Assembly: GCF_000719345.1 (NCBI RefSeq) | Contig: NZ_JOFX01000001.1 | Location: 372,001 to 436,000, forward strand | DNA length: 64,000 nt | Direction: 5' to 3' | From: Streptomyces sp. NRRL F-2664 | GTDB lineage: Bacteria; Actinomycetota; Actinomycetes; Streptomycetales; Streptomycetaceae | In this document: positions 29,401 through 39,372 of the stretch, in pieces | How the letters are laid out: each line of letters opens with the position of its first letter | How positions within the stretch are numbered: the stretch's first letter is position 1 | Notes under the pieces: model-generated | What the model saw: the letters and a program-made list of their open reading frames with translations, nothing else | The model's database searches: none | Told to the model about the DNA's origin: nothing | Program-made: the position numbers and the translations under genes

Positions 29401-29781
29401 TCAAGGGGTGTCCACCTCGATCACGGAGAGGATGTTCCCGGCCGGGTCCGTGAACCAGGCGATCGGGGGGCCGCCCTCGTCGCGGGAGATCCCCTTCTCG
29501 TTCTGGCCGAAGCCGTCGTAGCGCTCGAAGACCACACCGCGTGCGGCGAGGTCGTCGACGGCCCGGTCGATGTCGGGCACCGGGAAATTGAGCACCGTGA
29601 AGGTCGCCGGGGTGTGGTTCTCCTTCGGGTACACGAGGACGTCGGTGCCGCCACCGAGGTGCAGGGACAGCATCCCGTGGTCCTCGGAGACCCGCAGGCC
29701 GAGGGTCGATCCGTAGAAGTCCTTGGCGGTGTCGACGCTGTCGACCGAAAAACCGCTGAACGCCTTGCTGTCTGCCAGCAT
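29401..29781 (-). CDS. VOC family (glyoxalase/bleomycin-resistance-like) protein
   Basis: A 126-aa vicinal oxygen chelate protein: [20 protein letters not shown] at the start, [14 protein letters not shown] centrally, and [15 protein letters not shown] at the end. ATG 29781 is selected because it follows GGAGAGG and starts just before the fold; an in-frame start 27 codons earlier would add a charged extension. The ligand is unknown. Confidence 0.88.
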   Translation of the reverse strand: MLADSKAFSGFSVDSVDTAKDFYGSTLGLRVSEDHGMLSLHLGGGTDVLVYPKENHTPATFTVLNFPVPDIDRAVDDLAARGVVFERYDGFGQNEKGISRDEGGPPIAWFTDPAGNILSVIEVDTP

Positions 29782-30077
29782 GGCCTCTCCCTCCGGCTGC
29801 CCCGGCTCCGCCCGAACGCGGCTCTCCCGCTCCATCGTCCCCCCGAACCGGGGCGGCTGCACGACCGGCCCGCGGGCGTCGCCGGGCAGCCGGAGCCAAC
29901 GCGGGGCCGATCTCGGCCGGGCCCCGGCGTACGCCCGCGCCCGTACCGCACCACGACGCGCCCTTGCGCCGGGCCTGCCCGCGCCCCTACGCGCATGGCG
30001 CCCCGGCCGCCGTTCTCCCGTGCGCCCCCCATGTGCCCCTTCGGCGGCCCCTGCCCTCGCGCGTACGGTTCCGGGCC

Positions 30078-30935
30078 ATGAGCGGATACGCGATGGAATC
30101 GGCCACCCCGGCGGAAATCGACGTCCAAGCCCTGCCCCCCTCCGATCAGTGGTCCACGGCCCCCGTGGTACCGGCGCCGCTGTGCCGCTTCGAGAACTTC
30201 CTCGGCGCCCGACGCGCCGCCGGCCTGCTGTCGTACGCCATCTCCCGGGAGGCCGACTTCCACGCGGGGACGGTCCTCGACCCCCTCTCCGGCCAGGTCT
30301 CCCACAAGGGCCGCAGCTCCCTCGTCCTCCCCGTCACCAGCTCCGTGTTCAGCGCCCACCTGGCGGACTGCCTGCCGCTCGTGCAGGAGATCCTCGGCCA
30401 GTGGGCACAGCTCACCCGAACGCTCACCGTCCTGACCTCGCACGGCGAAGGCGGCCACTACGGCATCCACACCGACGCCTCCCGGGTCCGCGACGTCGGT
30501 ACGGCCCTCTCCGCCGTGTACTACCTCCACCGCACACCGCGCGGCTTCGGCGGAGGCCAGCTCCGGCTGTACGACACCGTGCTCGACGAGGGCGGGGCCC
30601 GTCCGGCGGAGTCCTACCGCACCATCGAGCCCGCGCACGACACCATCGTGTTCTTCCCGGCCGGTGCCTTCCACGAGGTCGTCCCCTCCACCTGCCCCAG
30701 CGGGCACTTCGCCGACCACCGCTTCACCCTCACCACGTGGATCAGCGCCACCGGGCCCGCGGAGCCCCGGACCGGCGACACGTTCCGCATCTGGCCCTGG
30801 CTGGCCCACGCGGCCGAACACACCCGCCCGCTCAACGACGTCGAGCACGACCACGACGGCGCCAGCCCCATCGCCCTCCCGGCCCCGGACCCGGCCACCC
30901 GCCTCACCCTTCCGGAGCCCCGCAGGACGCCTTAG
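30078..30935 (+). CDS. 2-oxoglutarate/Fe(II)-dependent oxygenase (prolyl 4-hydroxylase-like)
   Basis: A 285-aa double-stranded beta-helix oxygenase. The iron site is visible: His131 and Asp133 (GIHTDAS) and the distal His199 (GAFHEVVP), followed by an Arg near 215 (DHRFTLTTW) that would bind 2-oxoglutarate. A typical internal GGQLRLYD strand is present. The substrate could be a protein prolyl residue or a small molecule. ATG 30078 is chosen because similarity starts soon after. It is followed by a strong hairpin. Confidence 0.88.
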   Translation: MSGYAMESATPAEIDVQALPPSDQWSTAPVVPAPLCRFENFLGARRAAGLLSYAISREADFHAGTVLDPLSGQVSHKGRSSLVLPVTSSVFSAHLADCLPLVQEILGQWAQLTRTLTVLTSHGEGGHYGIHTDASRVRDVGTALSAVYYLHRTPRGFGGGQLRLYDTVLDEGGARPAESYRTIEPAHDTIVFFPAGAFHEVVPSTCPSGHFADHRFTLTTWISATGPAEPRTGDTFRIWPWLAHAAEHTRPLNDVEHDHDGASPIALPAPDPATRLTLPEPRRTP

Positions 30936-30944
30936 GCGCGGCGG

Positions 30945-30972
30945 CCGGCGGCCCCCGCCCGGGCCGCCGGCG
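30945..30972 (+). terminator. Hairpin after the oxygenase gene
   Basis: A perfect 11-bp stem (GCCGGCGGCCC 30945-30955; complement 30962-30972) with a six-base loop, 10 bp after the stop. Confidence 0.75.
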
Positions 30973-31123
30973 TCGCCCCCCTGCGGCCGGAGGCATCGCT
31001 GCCCCCGGCCTGCCCATCGGCCGCCCGGCGGGCCTCCGACTCGCCCCCAAGGTCCTCGGCGCGACAGCATGGAGGGAGACCCGGCGCTCGGCGGGACGGC
31101 CTCGGGAGGAGGCGGTACGGACA

Positions 31124-33559
31124 GTGACCAGGCATCGCTTTGCGTTCTGCGGGGCGGAGCTCGCCGCCGTCTACGTGGCCGCCGACCAGGACCGGGAACT
31201 CCACCTGGCCGAGCTGACCGGCAACCGCGGAGTCCTCTACGGGCTGCCCGCGATCCTCGCCGTCGCCGGCCACTCGCCCGCCGCCAACGCCTTCCGTTCC
31301 GGGCGGCCCCTGTGGCTGACGCCCAAGGAACTCGCCGAGTTCATCGAGGAGGATCCGCACCACTTCCCCACCCGGGTCCGCAACGGAGCCCCGAGCACCC
31401 CGGCCAGGATCTCCCTGGGCGCCCTGCCCCTGGGGCACGGCGACCAGGAACTCGGCTGCCTCATCGTCGCCGGCGACGTCGGCGACGGCTTCAGCGCCGA
31501 CGACCGCAGCCTCCTGGAGCTGTACGCCGACCAGGTCGCCGCCGGACTCGAATCGGTCGCCGCCCGCTTCGCCGGACGTCGGGCCCCGCAGGCACACCTC
31601 GTCCAGTCCCTGGTCCCCGACCAGGGCGGCGCCTTCATCCTCGACCTCGGCACCGGCCGCATGGAGGCCCACGCCCACGTGCTGGAGCTGCTCGGGCTGG
31701 CTCCCGAGGAGTTCGACGGGCAGGTCGAGACCCTGCTCGCCTGCGCCGTCCCCGACGACATGCCGGCACTCATGGCGATCGTGGAACCGGACCGGCTGGC
31801 CGCCGCCGGACAGCAGCTGGCCTTCCGCATCCGCCGGCCGGGCGGCGAACTGCGCTGGCTGGGCCTGCGCTGCCGCGTCGAGGTGGACCCCGACGGCACA
31901 CCGCGGCGCGTCCTGGGCGTCGTCGCCGACGCCTCCTACCTGAGGCCCAGCGCCGACGAGGTCTCCCTCGTCCAGCGGCTGTCGGCCACCCTCGCCGGAG
32001 CCGCGACCATCCGGGAGGTCAGCCGGCTGGCGGTCGCCGCCCTCCGCGAGCCGCTCGGCGCCTCGCGGGTCGCGGTCGGCGAGTTGGAGCCCGAACGGCT
32101 CATCGTCACCGCCCTCGACCCCCCGGAACCCGACGTCTGGCCGGAGAGCTGGCGCGCGGAATGGCGCTCCGAATGGCCCGACGTGTCCCTCGGCGACCTC
32201 CCCACCCTCCAGAGCGCGCTGCGCGCCGGCCACATGAGCCTGTGGCCGCCCGGCGCGGCACTGGAGCCCGGACTGCTGGGCGTCGGGCCCGGTGGCCTGG
32301 CGGTGGTGCCGCTGCCGGCCGAGGGCAGGATGGTCGGGGTGTGCCTGGTGGGGTGGGACGAGGAGCACCGTTTCGGCCCGGAGGAGCGCTCGCTGCTGAC
32401 CGCGACCGCGGGACTGGTGGGGCAGGCCCTGGTGCGCGCCCACGCCTTGGACGCAGGCCACGAACTGGCCACGATGCTCCAGCGCAGCCTGCTGCCCCGC
32501 AAGCTCCCCGAACTGCCCGGCGGGGTCGCTGTCGCCCGCTACCTCCCCGCGACGGCGGGACTCGAGGTCGGCGGCGACTGGTACGACGTCATCCCGCTGC
32601 GCGACGGGCACGTGGCGTTCGTCATCGGGGACGTGCAGGGGCACAGCGCCGGAGCCGCGACCATCATGGGCCAGATGCGGACGGCGGTCCGGGCCTACGC
32701 GGTCGAGGGCCACCCGCCCGACGTGGTGGTCGCGCGGGCCAACCGGCTCCTCGTCGGCATGGAGACCGACCTCTTCGCCACCTGCACATACGTCGACCTC
32801 GACATGGAGGAGGGCATCGCCCGGGTCGTCCGGGCCGGGCACCTGCCGCCGGTCGTGCGCCATTCCGACGGCCTCACCGAGGAGATGGCGGTCGAGGGCG
32901 GGCCGCCGCTGGGAGTGCTCGCCGAGGCCGAGTTCCCGATGACCGAGACGGGGCTGCTCCCCGGCACCCTGCTCGTCCTGCTGACGGACGGCCTGGTCGA
33001 ATCGGCCCGCCTTCCGCTGGAGGAGGGCATGCGCCGGGTGTGCGAGACGCTGTCCGAAGCCGACCCCGTCGACGCCGGAGGGCTGGCCGACGACCTCGTC
33101 GCCGGAGTGGGACGCCGCGACGACGACGTGGCGTTGCTGCTGCTGCGCTACGACGGCACGAGGGGCCGGCCCAAACGCAGCCACTGGACGGTGTGGCGCC
33201 TGCCCAAGGCCGTCCTGCACGCGCGCCGCTTCACCGCGCGCACCCTGCGGACCTGGGGAGTGGTCGAGGACGAGGTCGACACGGCACTGCTGATCGTGTC
33301 CGAACTGGTCACCAACGCCATCGCGCACACGCAGGGCGAGGTGGGCATGGACCTCACGCTCTCGACGGACCGGCTGCGGATCGCCGTGAACGACGCGTCG
33401 CCCCGCAGCCCGGTCAAGCCGGTGTCGGTGAGCTGGGAGTCCACCGGCGGCCGCGGCCTTCTCATCGTCGAGGCGACGGCGACGGCCTGGGGCTCGGTCC
33501 CGCTCAGCGGCGGCAAACAGGTCTGGGCCGAAATCCCCTGGCACACCCCGCCCGCCTGA
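31124..33559 (+). CDS. GAF-PAS-GAF-SpoIIE phosphatase with HATPase domain
   Basis: An 811-aa multidomain signalling protein of the partner-switching type. Order: GAF-like (about 1-150), PAS (about 165-280, PGGELRWLGLRC), GAF (about 290-455), SpoIIE/PP2C phosphatase (about 465-670; GGDWYDV, GDVQGHSAGAA, LLTDGLVE, RRDDDVALLLL), and a C-terminal anti-sigma-type HATPase (about 690-811; ELVTNAIAHT N-box, GGRGLLIVE G-box). It would dephosphorylate an STAS anti-anti-sigma factor and bind a sigma factor or kinase. GTG 31124 is the likeliest start. No sigma factor lies adjacent. Confidence 0.88.
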   Translation: MTRHRFAFCGAELAAVYVAADQDRELHLAELTGNRGVLYGLPAILAVAGHSPAANAFRSGRPLWLTPKELAEFIEEDPHHFPTRVRNGAPSTPARISLGALPLGHGDQELGCLIVAGDVGDGFSADDRSLLELYADQVAAGLESVAARFAGRRAPQAHLVQSLVPDQGGAFILDLGTGRMEAHAHVLELLGLAPEEFDGQVETLLACAVPDDMPALMAIVEPDRLAAAGQQLAFRIRRPGGELRWLGLRCRVEVDPDGTPRRVLGVVADASYLRPSADEVSLVQRLSATLAGAATIREVSRLAVAALREPLGASRVAVGELEPERLIVTALDPPEPDVWPESWRAEWRSEWPDVSLGDLPTLQSALRAGHMSLWPPGAALEPGLLGVGPGGLAVVPLPAEGRMVGVCLVGWDEEHRFGPEERSLLTATAGLVGQALVRAHALDAGHELATMLQRSLLPRKLPELPGGVAVARYLPATAGLEVGGDWYDVIPLRDGHVAFVIGDVQGHSAGAATIMGQMRTAVRAYAVEGHPPDVVVARANRLLVGMETDLFATCTYVDLDMEEGIARVVRAGHLPPVVRHSDGLTEEMAVEGGPPLGVLAEAEFPMTETGLLPGTLLVLLTDGLVESARLPLEEGMRRVCETLSEADPVDAGGLADDLVAGVGRRDDDVALLLLRYDGTRGRPKRSHWTVWRLPKAVLHARRFTARTLRTWGVVEDEVDTALLIVSELVTNAIAHTQGEVGMDLTLSTDRLRIAVNDASPRSPVKPVSVSWESTGGRGLLIVEATATAWGSVPLSGGKQVWAEIPWHTPPA

Positions 33560-33677
33560 CCCGCCGGCCCGAACCGACGGGCGACGCGCGCAGCGCCGAC
33601 CGGGTGCACGGCCCGCGGACCGGATGCGGACCGTCGGCTCCGCCCGGCCCGCAGCCACCGCCGGCCGGCACGTCCCG

Positions 33678-34373
33678 TCAGGCGGTCGCGGGCAGCAGGC
33701 GGGCGCAGCGGCGGCAGGCGCGGGCGGAGGCGGCGATCCTCGCGTGGAAGACGAGGGCGACGCCGCCCGTGACCGCGCAGAGCGGCCAACTCGGTGTCAG
33801 GAGCCCGGAGAGGGTCAGGGTGAAGGCGCTCAGCGCCAGGGCGACCGCTGCGGTGGTACCCGTCCAGGCGACGACGACCGGCAGCCGGTCGGGGGTGCTC
33901 AGCCGGCGCGCGAGCGGGCCGGTGGCGGCCAGGAACGCGGCGGCCGCCAGCGCGGTGGCCGCGGCGGTGCCGCCCAGGTGGGCAAGGAGCACCTGGGCCG
34001 CGTGCGGCAGTCGGTGCGCGGCGGGCCCGCCGGCGGTGAGGACGTACCAGCCGACGAGCAGGAGCGGCGCGAGCGGCAGGATCCTGCGGGCGGTCTGCCG
34101 GGCCTGGACGACGGTGAGTTCGCGCTGGAAGGCGGGCGCGAGCTCGGCCACGCTGCCGAACTGGCGCACCGCCTCCTCGGCCGCCTCCCGTACCGCCGCG
34201 TCGTCGTGCTCGCCCGCCGGAACCAGCTCCGCGGTGGCGTCGAGCAGTCCCTCGCGCAACTCGGCGAGCATGCGGCTCTTCGCCCGGCCGATGCCGTGCA
34301 GCACGGCGGCCAGCTCGGCCACGCGGGCCTCGACGGGGTCGACGCCCGCGGTGCCGGGGGGCCGCGCGCTCAC
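33678..34373 (-). CDS. Membrane protein partner of a PadR regulator
   Basis: A 231-aa protein. The N-terminal 100 residues form a soluble helical domain of the permease-prefix/HAAS type (RMLAELREGLLDATAELV, AVREAAEEAVRQFG), followed by about four hydrophobic segments (LAPLLLVGWYVL onward). The GTG start at 34373 overlaps the PadR stop in a GTGA configuration, so the pair is translationally coupled. Such PadR/HAAS pairs commonly respond to envelope or drug stress. Confidence 0.82.
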   Translation of the reverse strand: MSARPPGTAGVDPVEARVAELAAVLHGIGRAKSRMLAELREGLLDATAELVPAGEHDDAAVREAAEEAVRQFGSVAELAPAFQRELTVVQARQTARRILPLAPLLLVGWYVLTAGGPAAHRLPHAAQVLLAHLGGTAAATALAAAAFLAATGPLARRLSTPDRLPVVVAWTGTTAAVALALSAFTLTLSGLLTPSWPLCAVTGGVALVFHARIAASARACRRCARLLPATA

Positions 34374-34714
34374 GTCGCCGGCCGCGGCTGCGGCTGCACC
34401 GGTTCGAGCACCGAGCCGATCGCTGCGGTGAACTCCCGCCACACCTTCCGCTCGGTGTCCAGGCTGCGCCGGCCGGCGTCCGTCAACTCGTAGCAGCGCC
34501 GCCGGCGTTCGCCGACGGACTCCCAGGTGCTGTCCAGCAGGCCGAGCCGCTCCAGGCGGTTCAGCGCAGGGTAGATGGTGCCCTTGCGGAGCTCCAGCAC
34601 GCCCTTGCTGCGCTCCTGCACCGCGGCGATCACCGCGTAGCCGTGCAGGGGGCCTGATTCGAGCACAGACAGCAGCAGCCCGTCCAGGTGCCCGCGTACC
34701 TCACTGGCCTTCAT
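34370..34714 (-). CDS. PadR family transcriptional regulator
   Basis: A 114-aa winged-helix regulator: VRGHLDGLLLSVLESGPLHG, then KGTIYPALNRLERLGLL and a C-terminal helix for dimerisation (DTERKVWREFTAAI). PadR repressors control adjacent membrane genes. It overlaps the coupled membrane gene by 4 bp and is divergent from 34784. The shared gap holds an imperfect inverted repeat that may be its operator. Confidence 0.92.
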   Translation of the reverse strand: MKASEVRGHLDGLLLSVLESGPLHGYAVIAAVQERSKGVLELRKGTIYPALNRLERLGLLDSTWESVGERRRRCYELTDAGRRSLDTERKVWREFTAAIGSVLEPVQPQPRPAT

Positions 34715-34719
34715 GGAAA

Positions 34720-34759
34720 GGCAGCCTACCCAAAGCGTCGCTTCCTCGTATAGGTTGCC
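34720..34759. promoter_or_regulatory. Inverted repeat between PadR and the divergent gene
   Basis: GGCAGCCTA (34720-34728) and TAGGTTGCC (34751-34759) are near-perfect inverted copies (8 of 9) in a 69-bp divergent gap with a relatively AT-rich centre. It is a candidate PadR operator overlapping both promoters. Confidence 0.45.
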
Positions 34760-34783
34760 TGGCAATCCATTGTCTGTCGATCC

Positions 34784-35248
34784 ATGAGAGAGGCGAGTAC
34801 CGCTGTGACCAAGCTGCTGCTGTCCGTCCATGTCCTGGCGGCGATCCTGGCGATCGGGCCGATCGCGGTCGCGGCCTCGATGTTCCCGCGCTGTACACGC
34901 ACCCCTGCCGAGGACGACGGCGGTGAGGGGCTGCGGACGGCCGGAGTGCTCCACCGGATCTGCCGCGGCTACACGGTCGTCGCCATCGCCGTACCCGTCT
35001 TCGGTGTCGCCACGGGCGCCCGTCTGGGCGTCCTCACCGACGCCTGGCTGCTGGCCTCGATCGTGCTGACCGCCGCCGCGGCGGCCCTGCTGGTGCTGGC
35101 GATCCTGCCGGGGCAGCAGCGGCTGCTCGGTACTCCGGGAAGGGCGGGCGCGGCCCGGCTGGCGATGGTCACCGGCGTGTTCAACCTGCTCTGGGCGGTC
35201 GTCGTCGTCCTGATGATCGTCCGTCCCGGCTCCACCACGGGGGCGTGA
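34784..35248 (+). CDS. Membrane protein of the DUF2269 type
   Basis: A 154-aa protein with four hydrophobic segments (LLLSVHVLAAILAIGPIAVA; then about 60-80, 85-107 and 125-147). The layout resembles small integral membrane proteins annotated DUF2269. ATG 34784 or GTG 34805 could be the start. It is divergent from the PadR operon and probably regulated by it, and is followed 4 bp later by another small membrane gene. Confidence 0.7.
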   Translation: MREASTAVTKLLLSVHVLAAILAIGPIAVAASMFPRCTRTPAEDDGGEGLRTAGVLHRICRGYTVVAIAVPVFGVATGARLGVLTDAWLLASIVLTAAAAALLVLAILPGQQRLLGTPGRAGAARLAMVTGVFNLLWAVVVVLMIVRPGSTTGA

Positions 35249-35252
35249 GGGC

Positions 35253-35495
35253 ATGCGCGTCCTGCGGATCGCGGCCCAGGTGGAAGCTGCTTCCCTGGCC
35301 CTCCTCCTGGCCAACCTCCTCACCGTGCACACGGACGCCGTCGCCTCCCTGGGCGGTCCCGTGCACGGGACGGCGTACCTGGTCGTCGTCCTCACGGTCT
35401 GGCGCGCGTCCACCGAGCCGGCCGCGAGACGGCGTGCCTGGATCCCCGGAGTCGGCGGACTGCTGGCCCTGCGGCACCTGCGACGGCGGACCTAG
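35253..35495 (+). CDS. Small membrane protein (DUF3817-like)
   Basis: An 80-aa protein with two hydrophobic helices (AASLALLLANLLTVHT and GPVHGTAYLVVVLTV), starting ATG 35253 four bases after the preceding stop, hence the same operon. The V-H-G-T-A-Y motif resembles DUF3817 proteins. It ends in a 4-bp convergent overlap (CTAG) with the VOC gene. Confidence 0.65.
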   Translation: MRVLRIAAQVEAASLALLLANLLTVHTDAVASLGGPVHGTAYLVVVLTVWRASTEPAARRRAWIPGVGGLLALRHLRRRT

Positions 35496-35953
35496 GACTC
35501 GGCTGCGGCGGAGGCGGGGTGGTCGGCGGCGACGAGTTCGACCTCGAAGCCGTCGGCGTTCACCAGATATGCGGCGTAGGTCCGGTCGCCGCCGGCGTGC
35601 GGGTGCAGCGCGGGGAACATCAGGCTCCAGCCGTGCAGGCCCGCTCCGGCGACCAGGCGCTCCACGGTCTCGGCGCCCTCCACATGGAACGCCAGGTGGT
35701 TCAGCCCGGGCCGGCACCGGTCGTGGCGGTCGGCCGTGAGGGCCGGTGACTGCTCGAACACCAGGTACGTCGGTCCGAGCCGCCAGCTCCGCCCGTCGGC
35801 CCAGCTCTGGAACGGCTCGTAGCCGAGGGCCTCCAGCAGCCAGCCGAAGGAGGCGACGGCCCGCTCCAGGTCGGGCACCCAGACCTCGACGTGGTGCAGC
35901 ATCCCGGTCACCGGCCGCGGCGAGGAACCGGACGACGACGACCCGTCGGACAT
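35492..35953 (-). CDS. VOC family protein
   Basis: A 153-aa glyoxalase-fold protein: MLHHVEVWVPDLERAVASFG, GLNHLAFHVEGAETVERLV and NADGFEVELVAADHP, giving metal-ligand-like H and E positions. The start ATG 35953 follows GGAGG; an in-frame ATG at 36022 would add 23 residues of Ser/Gly. Function within the VOC superfamily is open. Confidence 0.85.
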   Translation of the reverse strand: MSDGSSSSGSSPRPVTGMLHHVEVWVPDLERAVASFGWLLEALGYEPFQSWADGRSWRLGPTYLVFEQSPALTADRHDRCRPGLNHLAFHVEGAETVERLVAGAGLHGWSLMFPALHPHAGGDRTYAAYLVNADGFEVELVAADHPASAAAES

Positions 35954-36062
35954 CCTCCGCCCTCCTTCCCCGGCCACGGTGCGACCACTCCCAGAACTCC
36001 CCATGATGGCCGACCCCTCCACGGCGCCGGCACCGCGCCCGCCGGTGAGCGGTGGGCCGGGG

Positions 36063-36962
36063 TCAGACGGCCGGCCCGCGGTCCACGGGGACGTCCAGGC
36101 GGGTGGCCAGGGCGGTGAGGGCAGGGCCCAGCGGCAGCGCGACGCGGGTGACGGCGTGGCGGTCCCCGCGGGTGGGGTCCCGGTTGACGATCAGCACGGG
36201 CTTGCCGGCCTCTGCCGCCCGGCGGACGAACCGCAGACCCGACATCACCGTCAGCGACGACCCCAGGACCAGCAGCGAGGTCGCGCCGTCGACCAGTGCC
36301 CGGCAGTGCTCGACCCGCTCCGCGGGAACCGTTTCGCCGAAGAACACCACGTCAGGCTTCAGGACGCCCCCGCACACCGCGCAGGGCACCACCGAGAAGT
36401 CCCCGACCTGCTCGTCGGTGAGGTCGGCGTCCCCGTCCGGATTGAGCCGGGACGACGCCGGCGCGAAGCCCGCGTTGGCCTCCTCCAGCCGTCTCGCGAG
36501 GTCACGGCGCGAACCGGTCCGACCGCAGGTGAGGCACACGACCCGATCGAGGCTTCCGTGCAGTTCCACCACGTCCCGGCTGCCGGCGGCCTGGTGCAGC
36601 CCGTCGACGTTCTGGGTGATCACCCCGGCGAGCAGCCCGTGCCGCCCGAACGCCGTGACGGCCCGGTGCCCCGCATTGGGCTTCGCCCGCCCGAAGGTGC
36701 GCCACCCGAGGTGGCTGCGCGCCCAGTAGCGGCGGCGGGCCTGCGCGCTGGCGGTGAACTCCTGGTAGGTCATCGGGGTGTGCCGGCGCAGGCTGCCGTC
36801 CTCACCCCGGTAGTCGGGGATGCCCGACTCCGTGGAGATGCCCGCCCCGCTGAGCACCAGCACACCGCCGGCCCGTAGCGCCTTTGCCACCGGCTCGGGA
36901 TCGGTGCTGCCGGGTCGCGGCTCCTCGGCGGACGTCCAGCTCAGAGTGGGTCGCATGCGCAT
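36063..36962 (-). CDS. Sir2-family NAD-dependent protein deacetylase
   Basis: A 299-aa sirtuin. NAD-binding GAGISTESGIPDYRG, TQNVDGLHQAAG, catalytic His in VVELHGSLD, and the zinc site CLTC ... CAVC are all present, as is VVFFGETVP. It removes acetyl or other acyl groups from lysines. ATG 36962 and the in-frame ATG 36956 are both possible starts. Confidence 0.95.
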   Translation of the reverse strand: MRMRPTLSWTSAEEPRPGSTDPEPVAKALRAGGVLVLSGAGISTESGIPDYRGEDGSLRRHTPMTYQEFTASAQARRRYWARSHLGWRTFGRAKPNAGHRAVTAFGRHGLLAGVITQNVDGLHQAAGSRDVVELHGSLDRVVCLTCGRTGSRRDLARRLEEANAGFAPASSRLNPDGDADLTDEQVGDFSVVPCAVCGGVLKPDVVFFGETVPAERVEHCRALVDGATSLLVLGSSLTVMSGLRFVRRAAEAGKPVLIVNRDPTRGDRHAVTRVALPLGPALTALATRLDVPVDRGPAV

Positions 36963-37180
36963 GCCACCAGCGTACGGAACGGCCCTGCAACCGGCCCGAG
37001 CGAAGCCCGCCGCCGACCGGACGCCGTCTCCCAGTGCGCCGGCGGCAAGGGTGGCCGGAACTCGCCCGACGCGGGTGAACCGACGGCTACGTACTGGTAA
37101 CTTACGCGAGTTGATCAAGGTCGGAGGCGTGGCCGACCCACGCCTCCCGGCCCGAACCACCCCCCAGTCAAGGAACCACA

Positions 37181-38785
37181 TTGGCACGCACCGTCCCTCC
37201 GACGGCCCTCCGCTCCGCCCCGGCCCTCGCCCTCGGCTTCGCCCTCCTCGCCGCCGCCCCCGCCCACGCCGCCGCAGCACCCACCCCGCACCTGGACGCG
37301 GTCGAGCAGACGCTGCGCCAGGTCTCGCCGGGCCTGGAGGGCTCGGTCTGGGAACGCACCGCCGGCAACCGGTTCGGCTCCTCCACCCCCGGCGGCGCCG
37401 ACTGGCTGCTCCAGACCCCCGGGTGCTGGGGCGACGCCGGCTGTACCGACCGGCCCGGCTCCCGCCGCCTCCTGGACAAGACGCGCCAGGACATCGCCGC
37501 GGCCCGGCAGACGGTGGACATATCCACGCTGGCGCCCTTCCCCAACGGCGGCTACCAGGACGCGATCGTCGCGGGCCTGCAGGAGGCCACCCGGAAGGGC
37601 AACCGCCTCAAGGTCCGCATCATGGTGGGAGCCGCGCCCCTCTACCACTCCACCGTGATCCCCTCGTCCTACCGGGACGAGCTGCTCGCCCGGCTCGGCC
37701 CGGACGCCGCGGCCGGCATCACCCTCAACGTCGCCTCGATGACGACCTCGAAGACCGCCTTCTCCTGGAACCACTCCAAGCTCGTCGTGGTGGACGGGCA
37801 GTCCGTGATCACCGGCGGCATCAACAGCTGGAAGGACGACTACCTGGACACCGCCCACCCGGTCAACGACGTCGACCTCGCCCTGTCCGGCCCCGCCGCC
37901 GGCTCCGCGGGCCGCTACCTGGACACCCTCTGGGACTGGACCTGCCGCAACAAGGCCAACTGGAGCTCGGTCTGGTTCGCCGCCTCGCCCGGCGCGGACT
38001 GCATGCCCTCCCTGCCCCGCCCCGCCACCCCGCAGGACGGCGGCGACGTCCCCGCTCTCGCGGTCGGCGGCCTCGGCGTCGGCATCCGCCAGAACGACCC
38101 CACCTCGTCGTTCCGGCCCGTCCTGCCCGCGGCCGGCGACACGAAGTGCGGGATCGGGGTGCCCGACAGGACCAACGCCGACCGGGACTACGACACCGTC
38201 AACCCGGAGGAGAGCGCCCTGCGCGCCCTCGTGTCCAGCGCGACCTCGCACATCGAGATCTCCCAGCAGGACGTCCACGCCACCTGCCCGCCGCTGCCCC
38301 GCTACGACGTGCGCCTCTACGACGCCCTCGCCGCGAAGCTGGTCTCCGGCGTGAAGGTCCGCATCGTGGTGAGCGACCCGGCGAACCGCGGCACGATCGG
38401 CAGCGGCGGCTACTCGCAGATCAAGTCGCTCTCCGAGGTGAGCGACGCCCTCCGCGGCCGGGTGGCCGTGCTGACCGGTGACGCCGGCCGCGCGCGTACG
38501 GCTGTCTGCGAGAACCTCCAGCTGGCCACGTTCCGCGCGTCCGACCGGCCGACCTGGGCCGACGGCAAGCCGTACGCCCAGCACCACAAGCTGGTGTCGG
38601 TGGACGGCTCGGCCTTCTACATCGGCTCGAAGAACCTGTACCCGTCCTGGCTGCAGGACTTCGGCTACGTCGTGGAGAGCCCGGCCGCGGCCGCGCAGCT
38701 GAAGAGCGACCTGCTGGACCCGCAGTGGCGCTACTCCCAGGCCACCGCGACGCACGACTACGCCCGCGGCCTCTGCCAGGGCTGA
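37181..38785 (+). CDS. Secreted phospholipase D
   Basis: A 534-aa PLD with a Sec signal peptide (cleavage near AHAAAAP, about residue 31). Both HKD motifs are intact: H198-K200-D205 ([10 protein letters not shown]) followed by GG, and H468-K470-D475 ([10 protein letters not shown]) followed by a GSKN. This matches the actinomycete secreted PLD family, which hydrolyses or transphosphatidylates phospholipids. It starts at TTG 37181 after AAGGA (37170-37174). Two successive hairpins follow the stop. Confidence 0.94.
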   Translation: MARTVPPTALRSAPALALGFALLAAAPAHAAAAPTPHLDAVEQTLRQVSPGLEGSVWERTAGNRFGSSTPGGADWLLQTPGCWGDAGCTDRPGSRRLLDKTRQDIAAARQTVDISTLAPFPNGGYQDAIVAGLQEATRKGNRLKVRIMVGAAPLYHSTVIPSSYRDELLARLGPDAAAGITLNVASMTTSKTAFSWNHSKLVVVDGQSVITGGINSWKDDYLDTAHPVNDVDLALSGPAAGSAGRYLDTLWDWTCRNKANWSSVWFAASPGADCMPSLPRPATPQDGGDVPALAVGGLGVGIRQNDPTSSFRPVLPAAGDTKCGIGVPDRTNADRDYDTVNPEESALRALVSSATSHIEISQQDVHATCPPLPRYDVRLYDALAAKLVSGVKVRIVVSDPANRGTIGSGGYSQIKSLSEVSDALRGRVAVLTGDAGRARTAVCENLQLATFRASDRPTWADGKPYAQHHKLVSVDGSAFYIGSKNLYPSWLQDFGYVVESPAAAAQLKSDLLDPQWRYSQATATHDYARGLCQG

Positions 38786-38794
38786 CGCCTGCCA

Positions 38795-38817
38795 CGGGCC
38801 CCGCCGGCCGGGGCCCG
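38795..38817 (+). terminator. Hairpin after the phospholipase D gene
   Basis: CGGGCCCC (38795-38802) and GGGGCCCG (38810-38817) form an 8-bp stem with a 7-base loop, 10 bp after the stop. Confidence 0.7.
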
Positions 38818-38822
38818 GCACG

Positions 38823-38862
38823 CCGCGCCGCCCGGACCCGTCGAGGGCTCCGGGCGGCGCGG
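38823..38862. terminator. Second, stronger hairpin between convergent genes
   Basis: A perfect 14-bp stem (CCGCGCCGCCCGGA 38823-38836; complement 38849-38862) with a 12-base loop lies between phospholipase D and the convergent ArsR gene ending at 38873. It could serve both directions. Confidence 0.75.
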
Positions 38863-38872
38863 TGCGTGCGGT

Positions 38873-39232
38873 CTACAGCGGGGGAGGACCCGTGGAGACC
38901 GAGGTGTCGGCATCGCGGAGCTCGGCAAGCAACTCGCTCTGCCCGACCAGCAGTTCGGTGAGAATGCGCCGTGCGGCCCGCAGGAGTTCCGCCACGTCGC
39001 CGCCGGCGAGGGCGTAACTCACCGTCGAGCCGTCGCGTATGGAGACCACGATGCCCGACCGGCGCAGCACCGCCAGTTGCTGCGAGAGGTTGGACGGTTC
39101 GATCTCGATCTCGTTCAGCAGCTCGCGCACGGGTACGGGGCCGTTCTGGAGGAGTTCCAGCACCCGGATGCGGACGGGGTGTCCGAGCATCCGGAAGAAC
39201 TCCGCCTTGGCCTGGTACAGCGGGACCTGCAT
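38873..39232 (-). CDS. ArsR family transcriptional regulator
   Basis: A 119-aa winged helix: YQAKAEFFRMLGHPVRIRVL, then RELLNEIEIEPSNLSQQLAV (recognition helix) and the wing SIRDGSTVSYAL. It contains no cysteine, so it is not a classical As/Cd thiolate sensor. The upstream region (39261-39430) contains a perfect 22-bp palindrome. No transporter sits adjacent, so its target is unknown. Confidence 0.92.
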   Translation of the reverse strand: MQVPLYQAKAEFFRMLGHPVRIRVLELLQNGPVPVRELLNEIEIEPSNLSQQLAVLRRSGIVVSIRDGSTVSYALAGGDVAELLRAARRILTELLVGQSELLAELRDADTSVSTGPPPL

Positions 39233-39372
39233 GTGGCAACGCTCCTACCCGGGTTCTGACCAATGGACGGGGACGGCGCCCGTTTCGCCGCGCCCGCCCT
39301 GGTGACCATGACCAGCCATTCTCCTGTACCCCGACCCCGCCCCACCCTCCGGTGACCACATTCGGATGTGCC

